9,032 nucleotides of DNA from Candidatus Omnitrophota bacterium (GTDB lineage: Bacteria; Omnitrophota; Koll11; Gygaellales; JAQTUY01): assembly GCA_028707105.1 (NCBI GenBank), contig JAQTUY010000058.1, positions 1 through 9,032 of the forward strand, in the 5' to 3' direction. This document shows positions 1 to 6,671 of this stretch, one piece after another. Within the stretch, counting starts at the first letter, position 1. Every line of letters begins with the position of its first letter. The notes below the pieces were generated by a model. The model ran no database searches. It saw only the letters and a program-made list of their open reading frames with translations, and had not been told where the DNA came from. The translations under genes were made by a program, and so were the position numbers.

Positions 1-592
1 GCATAGTCGCCGAGAAGAGCATCGTTTGCCTGTCTTTAGGCAGAAAACGCAGGATCTTATCTATCTGCGGGGCAAAACCCATATCCAGCATACGGTCGGC
101 TTCGTCAAGCACAAGCATTACCACCAGATCCGGGATAAAATTCCACTGCGACATATGATCAATAAGCCTTCCGGGGGTAGCGATAACTATACGGGGATCC
201 CTGCGCAAAGCCTGCACCTGAGGGTCCATGGGCGCTCCGCCTATAAGGCAGGCGGTCTTCATGCCAAAGGCGCGGGCAATCTCCTGAAAAGCTTCGTCGA
301 TCTGGATGGCCAGCTCCCTGGTCGGAGCCAGCACTAAACCGATGCCTTTTTTCTGCACCAGGCGCTGAACCATGGGGATGGCAAAAGAATGGGTCTTGCC
401 GGTCCCGGTCTGGGCAATGCCCACGATATCTTTACCTTCAATGGCCAAGGGGATCGCCTTTGACTGTATAGGGGTAGGCGCTTTGAACTTCATCCGCTCC
501 AGGATATCCAGGATCTTCGGCGCGATACCTAGCCCGTAAAAGGTCGGAACGGCTGGCGCGGGATTGTTTGTCATTACCGGTTTGTTCGTCAT
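1..592 (-). CDS. DEAD-box ATP-dependent RNA helicase, N-terminal part (runs off left edge)
   Basis: The reading frame is open to base 1, giving 197 residues of the first RecA-like domain; the second domain lies outside the window. Visible motifs in order: Q motif (F18 and PTPIQ at 39-43), Walker A AQTGTGKT 60-67, Ia PTRELA 90-95, GG 118-119, Ib TPGR 139-142, motif II DEAD 163-166 followed by RMLDMGF, and motif III SAT 194-196. This is the RhlE/DeaD type of RNA helicase, which unwinds short RNA duplexes in cold adaptation, ribosome assembly or mRNA decay; the exact subgroup cannot be told without the C-terminus. The ATG at 592-590 was chosen because it overlaps the stop of a small upstream gene as ATGA and has GAAGG four bases before it. 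A second in-frame ATG is at codon 7. It probably shares the promoter at 826-853 with the small gene. Confidence 0.95.
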   Translation of the reverse strand, partial: MTNKPVMTNNPAPAVPTFYGLGIAPKILDILERMKFKAPTPIQSKAIPLAIEGKDIVGIAQTGTGKTHSFAIPMVQRLVQKKGIGLVLAPTRELAIQIDEAFQEIARAFGMKTACLIGGAPMDPQVQALRRDPRIVIATPGRLIDHMSQWNFIPDLVVMLVLDEADRMLDMGFAPQIDKILRFLPKDRQTMLFSATM

Positions 593-741
593 GATGCCTT
601 CATGGCCTTGGGTTTGTGATCGTAAGCCAACAAACCCAGGTGCACATGACAGTAATCTTCGTGGTTATAGATACTCAATATATGTTTGCAATGCAAATAC
701 TTGCATTTCCTTCCTTTTAGCGAAGTCTTTACCTTTTTGAT
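589..741 (-). CDS. Small Cys/His (probable zinc-binding) protein coupled to the DEAD-box helicase
   Basis: A 50-residue frame ends in TGA at 591-589, overlapping the helicase ATG by four bases (ATGA). Its core is C13-x4-C18-x12-C31-x2-H34 with the segment ILSIYN between the cysteine pairs, resembling short zinc-finger modules of the form Cys..Cys..LSxYN..Cys..His that I recall from bacterial and phage proteins. The N-terminus is Lys-rich (KKVKTSLKGRK), which suits RNA binding. A perfect AGGAGG lies at 752-747, and five bases after it comes ATC at 741-739, in frame. The only other in-frame choice nearby is GTG at 747-745, which is part of the Shine-Dalgarno itself and has none of its own; a stop (TAG) closes the frame just upstream. 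ATC (AUC) is therefore the best start by spacing, though very unusual. Function is unknown; coupling to the helicase suggests a partner or regulator. The match to a family is from memory. Confidence 0.68.
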   Translation of the reverse strand: MKKVKTSLKGRKCKYLHCKHILSIYNHEDYCHVHLGLLAYDHKPKAMKAS

Positions 742-825
742 GGACACCTCCTAAAAACGCATAAAAAAATCCGCAAAGGTTAGTTGTCCCCCGGCGGCTT
801 AAAGTTTTCCCTAATCTTCGTTATT
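742..825 (-). other. 5' leader of the small-gene/helicase transcript, with a weak hairpin and U-tract
   Basis: With the promoter at 826-853, transcription should start near 819, leaving a leader of about 75 nt. It contains CCGC (797-794) complementary to GCGG (774-771), followed directly by a run of seven Ts (769-763), like a weak attenuator or cold-sensitive structure. TTAG (814-811) and CTAA (783-780) interleave with that pair, so an H-type pseudoknot is conceivable, but each helix is only four base pairs and may be chance. It also carries the GGGGGAC word (792-786) found in the other spacers. Regulation of the helicase through this leader is inference. No known riboswitch consensus was recognised. 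Confidence 0.35.
747..752 (-). promoter_or_regulatory. Perfect Shine-Dalgarno AGGAGG for the small Cys/His gene
   Basis: The minus strand reads TTTTTAGGAGGTGTCCATC here, full complementarity to the 16S rRNA tail. It decides the start of the small gene: the ATC five bases downstream is at ideal spacing, while the GTG inside the motif is too close to be served by it. Confidence 0.75.
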
Positions 826-853
826 ATTATACTACATTATTGCGGTTTGTCAA
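826..853 (-). promoter_or_regulatory. Consensus sigma70-type promoter for the small gene and helicase
   Basis: On the minus strand TTGACA (853-848) is followed after 16 bp by TATAAT (831-826); both hexamers match the sigma70 consensus exactly. It sits just after the stop of the radical SAM gene (877) and points at the small gene and helicase, so these form a separate transcription unit. No terminator-like hairpin lies between the radical SAM stop and this promoter, so read-through from the upstream genes is possible. Confidence 0.82.
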
Positions 854-876
854 ACATAACTACATTTCTTTTCTTC

Positions 877-2319
877 CTACCTATTACTTATAAACGTCCT
901 CTTCAGGGAATCTCCGAGCCTGCCGCGACGGTTTTCCCTGGCGATCACACTTAGGAAAACGCGTGGCAATACGGATAAGAAAAAAAGTATCTCTTTAAAG
1001 GTTAGAAACTTTACTACAAAGATATTTTTCCAGAGTATTTTGACGTACCTTGAAGGAGTATAAAAAGAAAATTTTATCCGCCTGCCTATTTTCTTTAAAA
1101 CGGCGTGGCTATATTTGTCAGAATATAGCTCTCCCCTATCCGTCACGTGATAACCGGGGGTTGTTTCAGCCAGCTCTCTTAAAGCGGAGAACTTCTCAAT
1201 CCTTAGCTTATTGCAGGCAATGGAATCAACTCCGATCTCCCTGGCAAATTGCCCGATATAAAGCATTTCTTTTTCCGTCTCGCCGATATTGCCGTAAATA
1301 AAATAACCATTATAAAAAATAGGGTATTTTTTCAGGACCTTAAAATATTTTCGGATCATTTCCTGGTCAAAACCCTTGTTCAGCTGCTTGAGTATCCAGT
1401 TATGCGGAGATTCGATCCCGATCAAAAGAGCCTTAAATCCGGCCTTGACCATTTTTTCAAGTAACCTTGGGTATTTAGCGATATCTATACGCGCCTGGGC
1501 CATAAAACGTTTCTTAAGTTTCCTGGCAATAATCAGATCACAAATCGCCTCGGCCCTCTTGGGATCGGCAAAAAAATCATCGTCGCTGAGGATGATCACT
1601 CCCGCTTTTAAACTTTGTATTTCATCCACCACTGAATTGACGCTTCGCGCGGAATAATTCCTTTTTTGGCCGAGAGGATTCAAACCGAAGGTGCAGAATT
1701 TGCAATTAAAAGGACAGCCCCGCGCGCTTAACACAGAGTCAAAGCTGATATCGGCTACTTTTATCCCGTTTAAAGCAAGGGAATATTCGGTGCGCCGCAT
1801 AGAGCGGTCAGGAGAACCTAACATATCCACACCGGGAAGCGGGCGGTTAGGATTATGCCTTATTGAGCCGTTTTCCCTGTAAGAAATACCCAGGATGCCT
1901 TTAAGCGGTTCGCCTTTTAATATCTCTTTAATTGTTTCCTCCCCCTCACCCCTGACAATAATATTAATTGTGGGGCATGCCTTAAAAAGTTCTTCTACCT
2001 TTTCGGTAGCCTTATAACCGCCCACAACCAGTGTTATATTCTCCGGCACACGGTTGAGCATTCGGCAGATTTCTTCAATCTGACGATCCCAGCCGATACT
2101 TACGCATAAAATATCAACCTGGCTGGATATAAAAGCAATAAGTCTTTCCGTATCAGAGAATTCCGGCTCATGCCTTAAATCCATAAGAGTGATCTTATTG
2201 ACTAAACCTTTAGCGCTGGTAGCCACATATTCAAGCCCTGTAGGAGGAAAGAGCATCATTGTACTGTTGGCACTGCTTTCAATATAGGGATTCAGAAATA
2301 AAGCGTGGTTATATTTCAT
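877..2319 (-). CDS. B12-binding-type radical SAM protein
   Basis: 480 residues. Residues about 20-160 look like the Rossmann-type cobalamin-binding domain that precedes many radical SAM domains (LMDLR at 45-49, VVGG at 98-101, GEGEETI at 124-130). The radical SAM core follows with the iron-sulfur motif C202-x3-C206-x2-C209 in SARGCPFNCKFC, an acidic SDDDFF segment at 245-250, and IGIES at 300-304. The DxHxxG motif of base-off B12 binding is absent, as in several members of this superfamily. The tail (about 430-460) is hydrophobic and may sit at the membrane. Relatives act in methylations, ring formation and lipid or cofactor tailoring; the substrate here cannot be told. The gene starts inside the end of the upstream fragment (11-bp overlap) without a clear Shine-Dalgarno, suggesting translation by coupling. 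Start chosen at the first ATG, whose product begins with a plausible family N-terminus. Confidence 0.9.
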   Translation of the reverse strand: MKYNHALFLNPYIESSANSTMMLFPPTGLEYVATSAKGLVNKITLMDLRHEPEFSDTERLIAFISSQVDILCVSIGWDRQIEEICRMLNRVPENITLVVGGYKATEKVEELFKACPTINIIVRGEGEETIKEILKGEPLKGILGISYRENGSIRHNPNRPLPGVDMLGSPDRSMRRTEYSLALNGIKVADISFDSVLSARGCPFNCKFCTFGLNPLGQKRNYSARSVNSVVDEIQSLKAGVIILSDDDFFADPKRAEAICDLIIARKLKKRFMAQARIDIAKYPRLLEKMVKAGFKALLIGIESPHNWILKQLNKGFDQEMIRKYFKVLKKYPIFYNGYFIYGNIGETEKEMLYIGQFAREIGVDSIACNKLRIEKFSALRELAETTPGYHVTDRGELYSDKYSHAVLKKIGRRIKFSFYTPSRYVKILWKNIFVVKFLTFKEILFFLSVLPRVFLSVIARENRRGRLGDSLKRTFISNR

Positions 2320-2578
2320 AGGTATACGGGTTTAATTTAAGAAAATGATACTCCAACGCAAAGGTGAGCATGGTCAGCGGCTTATAAAGGCCCAAATGCA
2401 CAGAGCTGAATATATTCTTGATGCCCGGCCAGGATAAATCCCTGATCAGGGAATTCCCGATAACATAATTATTATCATCTCCGCCGCGGACAAATCCATT
2501 ATTTAATGTAGGCAAAAAAGAGGCAAAAGTGATCAGCAGGATCAAAATGGCAAAAATAATAATTTGATTTCTCTTCAT
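2309..2578 (-). CDS. Truncated N-terminal fragment of a GT-C-type multi-spanning membrane protein
   Basis: 89 residues: one hydrophobic helix (about 5-26), then a loop with LNNGFVRGGDDNNYV (25-39), IRDLSWPGIKNIF (45-57), YKPLTMLTFALEYHF (65-79) and LNPYTYEI at the end. This pattern resembles the first membrane helix and first outer loop, with its Asp pair, of large GT-C glycosyltransferase-like proteins that often carry C-terminal TPR repeats; those have several hundred residues. Here the frame stops where the second membrane segment would be expected, and the next gene begins. Its ATG overlaps the pabB stop (ATGA), and its last 11 bases hold the radical SAM start. It is most likely the remnant of a deletion, but a short intact membrane peptide kept for translational coupling cannot be excluded. 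Family assignment is from memory of the motif pattern. Confidence 0.62.
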   Translation of the reverse strand: MKRNQIIIFAILILLITFASFLPTLNNGFVRGGDDNNYVIGNSLIRDLSWPGIKNIFSSVHLGLYKPLTMLTFALEYHFLKLNPYTYEI

Positions 2579-3687
2579 AAAAAGCTCTCTTTTGAAAGCC
2601 CGGTGAGGAATCTTGCCTTAAGCAGCCCCTCCTCCCACTCCCCGTCAGGCGTAGAATCCCAGACGATCCCTCCGCCGATCCCCATCTCCCCGGAGTTAGC
2701 GCGGAGTAAAAGCGTGCGGATGGGGATATTGAAGAACATGTCTTTGTCCGGTGTGATATATCCGATGGCGCCGGTGTAGATCCTCCGTTCCTCCTCCTCC
2801 AGCTCATTGATGATCTCCATTGCCCGGATCTTCGGGGCCCCGGTAACCGAACCGGAAGGAAAAAGAGAGGCAAAAAGCTTATAAATAGAGACATCCTTAT
2901 CCACCCTTCCTCTTACGGTAGAGGTCATCTGGCAAAGTGTTTTATACCTGGCTACCTCAAAGAGCGTCGGGGCTTTAATATTGATCCCAACCCTGCCCAG
3001 GTCATTCCTTAAGAGGTCGGCGATCATCACGTTCTCCGCCCGGTTCTTCTTGTCATATTTAAGGCGAAATGGCGCAAGCAGGTCGGAAAATACCCCGCTG
3101 CCCCGTGGCCAGGTGCCTTTCATGGGTTTGGTCACAACGCCGGTAGATTCCTTTTTGATAAATAGCTCAGGGGAAAGGGACAAAATATGGAACTTATCCG
3201 TCGCGATGCAGGCCGGGTATGGCACAGGCTGCTCTTTGAGAAGTTGATCGTAAAAGGAGAGCGGCTCCCCGCGGAATTCAAAAAGCAGTTTTATGCAGTA
3301 GGTGATCTGATAAACATCACCCTTGGCTATGTAATCGCGGATCGCCCCGATCTTTGAAGAATAATCATCCCGGGTAATATTCAAACGCAGGTTCTCCGGG
3401 AAATTTTTAGAGGAAAATTTCAGACGGCTGTTCTTGCTTTGTTGAGGGGCCTTGTAAACGCCAAAATATAACAGCGGGAAATCATAGGGCTTATCTTTGC
3501 GCAGTTTCTCTTCAAAGCAATACCCGGCTTCATAAGAAAAAAGTCCCGCCAGGTAATATCCTTTTTTTAACGCCTCCTCCATATCTTGAAAAGAGGAAGC
3601 GAATAAAGAAGGGTCGTAGCAGGATATGATAAACTCCGGGCCCTGGAATAAAAGTGATTTTCTTTCGAACTGGGTTAATACTTGCAT
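2575..3687 (-). CDS. pabB: Aminodeoxychorismate synthase component I
   Basis: 370 residues of the chorismate-binding enzyme family, which together with a glutamine amidotransferase (PabA) converts chorismate to 4-amino-4-deoxychorismate for folate synthesis; cytoplasmic. Seen: SLSPELF 170-176, ENVMIADLLRNDLGR 218-232, FPSGSVTGAPK 276-286, and GGGIVWDSTP 338-347. The PMKGT motif at 188-192 carries Lys190, the PabB-type catalytic lysine; anthranilate synthase (TrpE) has Ala there (PIAGT), so PabB is favoured. The protein is shorter than E. coli PabB (about 450) and begins almost directly at the core, like the PabB half of PabB-PabC fusions, but it stops before any aminotransferase domain. Neither pabA nor pabC is in the window. 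It lies 30 bp after the MacB-like gene and may be co-transcribed; its stop overlaps the next start by ATGA. No strong Shine-Dalgarno is seen. Confidence 0.92.
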   Translation of the reverse strand: MQVLTQFERKSLLFQGPEFIISCYDPSLFASSFQDMEEALKKGYYLAGLFSYEAGYCFEEKLRKDKPYDFPLLYFGVYKAPQQSKNSRLKFSSKNFPENLRLNITRDDYSSKIGAIRDYIAKGDVYQITYCIKLLFEFRGEPLSFYDQLLKEQPVPYPACIATDKFHILSLSPELFIKKESTGVVTKPMKGTWPRGSGVFSDLLAPFRLKYDKKNRAENVMIADLLRNDLGRVGINIKAPTLFEVARYKTLCQMTSTVRGRVDKDVSIYKLFASLFPSGSVTGAPKIRAMEIINELEEEERRIYTGAIGYITPDKDMFFNIPIRTLLLRANSGEMGIGGGIVWDSTPDGEWEEGLLKARFLTGLSKESFL

Positions 3688-3717
3688 AACTTAATTAGGG
3701 GGACACAATACTTATAC

Positions 3718-5691
3718 CTATTCATAACGCAGCGCTTCGATAGGATCAAGCTGGCTGGCTTTTCGCGCCGGCCAAAGCCCGAAAACTATCCCCACTATAA
3801 GGGAAAAAACAGTAGCCAGGAGGACCGAAGACAAAGTGAGCCTTACCGACCATTTTGCCAAAACAGTTATTAATAGGGCCGTGCCTCCGCCAAGGGCGAT
3901 ACCCGTTAAACCCCCGATAAGCGACATCAATACCGCTTCAATAAGGAATTGGACCATAATATCTTTATTGTTGGCCCCTATTGCTTTGCGCAGGCCGATC
4001 TCCCGCGTGCGCTCGGTAACCGAAACAAGCATAATATTCATAATGCCTATACCGCCGACTAGAAGCGAGATAGCCGCGATCGCCCCCAATAATAAAGACA
4101 TCGTCTTGGTGGTAGCTGTAAGCGTATTCTTGATATCCGCCATATTGAAGATCTGGAATGATTCCTTCTGGTCTTTGGTGATCAGCCGGTGTTCCTTTAT
4201 AATTATATTGCTTATTGCTTCCTGGGCGGCATCGGTCAATTCGGCGCTTTTCGCTTCCGCGTAAATATAGTCTATGTATTCTTTGCCCAGGACCCTATAC
4301 ATCGCGGTAGTTACCGGTATGACTACAGTATCGTCCTGGTCACGAAAGCCGCCGGCGCCCTTGGCAGGCAGGATCCCGATCACCTTAAAATTGATCAAAT
4401 TTATCTTTATAGTCTGGCCGACCGGGTTAGTTTCTCCAAAGAGCTCCTTCACGACGGTAGTGCCCAGCAGGACCACCTTGCCCCTCATTCTTACCTCCTC
4501 TTCGGTAAAGAACCGCCCGATCGTCGGAACAGCTGAACGCAACTGCGCGTACTCGACCCCCACGCCTTCAACCTGGGTATTCCAGTTGTTACTCCCGTAA
4601 ACTATCTGCCCCCTGTCCGATACCGAAGGACTGACCCTCTCTACGTAATCGCTTAGCTTCCTGATCGCCGCCACATCCCGGAAGGTAAAACGCGTGGTTA
4701 TCCCGGTCTGCAAAGCTACTCCCCCCGACCTTTGTGCTCCGGGCCGGACAATCAGAAGATTAGAGCCAAGGGAGGCTAATTGTTTTTCAATGGATTCTTT
4801 CGCGCCCTGGCCTATGGCAAGCATGGCGATAACCGCGGCTACGCCGATAAGTATCCCCAAAATAGATAAAAACGCGCGCATTTTATGGGATAACATGGCG
4901 GAAACAGCCTGGCGCAGGTAATCCAGGAATTCCATGCCGCTCTTTAACCTTTTATTTGACTCTGCCAGGATATTTTTTATCATATTCTCCGGCATGACGG
5001 GGGCTCCGGTTTCTATCCCTTCAGCGACAGACTTATCAGAAATAATCTCACCGTCGCGCATCTGGATAATTCTCCTGGCCTGACCGGCGATCTCGCTTTC
5101 ATGAGTAACCACGATCACGGTCTTGCCGCTCTGATTAAGCCTTTTTAATATGGCCATTATCTCTTCTTTGCTCTTTGAATCAAGGTTTCCCGTCGGTTCA
5201 TCCGCGAAGATCACCGGAGGATTATTGACCAGTGACCTGGCTATCGCCACCCTTTGCTGCTGGCCACCGGACATTTCATTAGGCCGGTGGGAGATCCTGT
5301 CCCCCAGGCCCACTTCATTGATCCTCTCAACCGCCTGCTGTTTCATATGCCGTTTCCCGGCGTAAACAAGAGGAAGCTCGACATTTTCTAAGGCCGTCAT
5401 CCTGGGCAAAAGATGGAACTGCTGAAAGACAAAACCGACCAGCTGGTTCCTGACTAAAGCCAGTTCATGGTCGGTAAGCTTGGTTATTTCTTCGCCTCCC
5501 AGGAAATATTCTCCGGAGTCCGGCCTATCAAGCAGTCCTAATACATGCATGAGGGTGGATTTTCCCGAACCGGAAGCGCCCATGATAGCGACAAACTCCC
5601 CCGAGGCGATCTTTAAGGACACCCCGCGCAAGGCCTCTACCTTAACCGCGCCCATTTGATAAGTCTTGAATAAATTCCTGACTTCTATCAT
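3718..5691 (-). CDS. macB: MacB-like ABC exporter, fused ATPase and FtsX-type permease
   Basis: 657 residues, close to E. coli MacB (648). ATPase domain 1-220: Walker A GASGSGKST 38-46, Q-loop Gln90, signature MSGGQQQ 140-146, Walker B VIFADE 160-165, D-loop NLDS 169-172, switch His197. A linker leads to the first membrane helix (about 272-294), then a large periplasmic MacB-type domain (about 295-525), three more helices (about 531-556, 583-608, 617-640) and the typical end PARKASQLDPIEALRYE. MacB proteins work as dimers that use ATP in a mechanical cycle to drive substrates from the periplasm through MacA and TolC; known substrates include macrolides, peptides, lipopeptides and toxins. The substrate here is unknown. 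It starts 5 bp after the adaptor gene, behind a weak AAAGAAG. It is the last gene of the efflux set; pabB follows after 30 bp. Confidence 0.95.
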   Translation of the reverse strand: MIEVRNLFKTYQMGAVKVEALRGVSLKIASGEFVAIMGASGSGKSTLMHVLGLLDRPDSGEYFLGGEEITKLTDHELALVRNQLVGFVFQQFHLLPRMTALENVELPLVYAGKRHMKQQAVERINEVGLGDRISHRPNEMSGGQQQRVAIARSLVNNPPVIFADEPTGNLDSKSKEEIMAILKRLNQSGKTVIVVTHESEIAGQARRIIQMRDGEIISDKSVAEGIETGAPVMPENMIKNILAESNKRLKSGMEFLDYLRQAVSAMLSHKMRAFLSILGILIGVAAVIAMLAIGQGAKESIEKQLASLGSNLLIVRPGAQRSGGVALQTGITTRFTFRDVAAIRKLSDYVERVSPSVSDRGQIVYGSNNWNTQVEGVGVEYAQLRSAVPTIGRFFTEEEVRMRGKVVLLGTTVVKELFGETNPVGQTIKINLINFKVIGILPAKGAGGFRDQDDTVVIPVTTAMYRVLGKEYIDYIYAEAKSAELTDAAQEAISNIIIKEHRLITKDQKESFQIFNMADIKNTLTATTKTMSLLLGAIAAISLLVGGIGIMNIMLVSVTERTREIGLRKAIGANNKDIMVQFLIEAVLMSLIGGLTGIALGGGTALLITVLAKWSVRLTLSSVLLATVFSLIVGIVFGLWPARKASQLDPIEALRYE

Positions 5692-5696
5692 TTATA

Positions 5697-6671
5697 TTAC
5701 TTCTTTGACCCGCTTCTCTTCATATTAGGCAGAAATGGATTGCTCCCGGTGCTACCTGCCCCGGGGAATACATATTTTTTTGTCGTAACAAACACCGTGT
5801 CCGCGGAGTCCAGGCCCGAAATGATCTCGTAATTCTTGTCATCGGTAATGCCTAATTTGACGACACGCTTAACCGGATTACCGTTGCCATTCTCCTTCAG
5901 CAAGACATAACTCTCATCCTTCTCCTTGCGCACCGCTTCAACCGGCAGGAGCAGCGCCTTCTCCCTGCTCTGCTCGATGAAATCTATGGTCGCGTTCATC
6001 CCCGAACGGAAAAACTCAGGCGTGCTCTCTTGGATAAGGTCAACCTTATATACGGTCACATTATTCACGGTTTCTGATTCATAATATATGTGGTCCACAA
6101 CCGCCTTGATCTTTATATCGGGATAAGCGTCTAAAGTTATAATTGCCTCCTGCTTAAGTTTGATCTTTCCTATATCGGTTTCATCAACCTGCGCCCGGAC
6201 GATAAGGCGGTCCGATAATACGACTACCGCGTCGCTGGTAGTGACTGTCGTGCCGGGCTGGGTTGTAGCCACGATAACTTCTCCGTCGATCGGAGAGAGC
6301 AGGGATATAGCCTTATAGACGTTCTCCCAATACTTTAACACCTCCTCACCCTGTCCCCGGGCGGCATCAAGCAGGGCGGCCCGTTCAGTAGAGCTCATCA
6401 GGGCTAAAACCTGGCCTGCCTTTACCTTCTGGCCCTCCTGGACCAAAATACTTTCTACGCGGCCGGAAACCGGAGGCTTGATCTCCAGCCGGTTCTCGGG
6501 CAGGACAGTGCCCGTGGTGGAAATAAAAGTCTGGATCGCGCCTACCGAGGGATTGACCTCCTTGATTATCTCGGAGCTTGAGCCTTTGCTCCTCATTTTC
6601 ATGGCAACAAATACAGAAACGACCAACAGGGCTAAAACTAAGAAAATAATCTTTGATTTATTTTTGCGCAT
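5697..6671 (-). CDS. MacA/HlyD-family periplasmic adaptor with a short hairpin
   Basis: 324 residues. An N-terminal anchor helix (about 8-24) is preceded by basic residues; no lipobox is seen. The first lipoyl half is at about 60-92 (PPVSGRVESILVQEGQKVKAGQVLAL pattern), the second at about 125-155 (SPIDGEV, GTTV), a beta-barrel domain about 156-235 and a membrane-proximal domain about 236-305. The stretch between the lipoyl halves is only about 30 residues (93-122), too short for the long coiled-coil hairpin of E. coli MacA, which meets TolC. The tail is basic and rich in Gly and Ser. It should link the MacB-like pump to the TolC-like channel across the periplasm. Its ATG lies inside the end of the TolC-like gene (14-bp overlap). 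The role is clear from the flanking genes; the symbol is withheld because of the atypical hairpin. Confidence 0.9.
   Translation of the reverse strand: MRKNKSKIIFLVLALLVVSVFVAMKMRSKGSSSEIIKEVNPSVGAIQTFISTTGTVLPENRLEIKPPVSGRVESILVQEGQKVKAGQVLALMSSTERAALLDAARGQGEEVLKYWENVYKAISLLSPIDGEVIVATTQPGTTVTTSDAVVVLSDRLIVRAQVDETDIGKIKLKQEAIITLDAYPDIKIKAVVDHIYYESETVNNVTVYKVDLIQESTPEFFRSGMNATIDFIEQSREKALLLPVEAVRKEKDESYVLLKENGNGNPVKRVVKLGITDDKNYEIISGLDSADTVFVTTKKYVFPGAGSTGSNPFLPNMKRSGSKK

Noticed and set aside
26..337. Plus-strand open frame of 103 codons
   Set aside because: It lies opposite the DEAD-box helicase, whose conserved motifs on the minus strand explain this stretch. The plus-strand product has no recognisable pattern.
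763..797. True intrinsic terminator in the helicase leader
   Set aside because: The T-run is good, but the stem is only four GC pairs around a 19-nt loop. It was kept only as a possible weak attenuator.
2499..2894. Minus-strand open frame of 131 codons overlapping the end of pabB
   Set aside because: It is an out-of-frame shadow of pabB and the membrane fragment, and is rich in Arg, Ser and Gly as expected for a shifted frame.
3688..3717. Separate promoter for pabB
   Set aside because: The 30-bp gap holds a TATAAG but no fitting -35 hexamer at proper spacing; co-transcription with the efflux genes or an unseen promoter remains possible.
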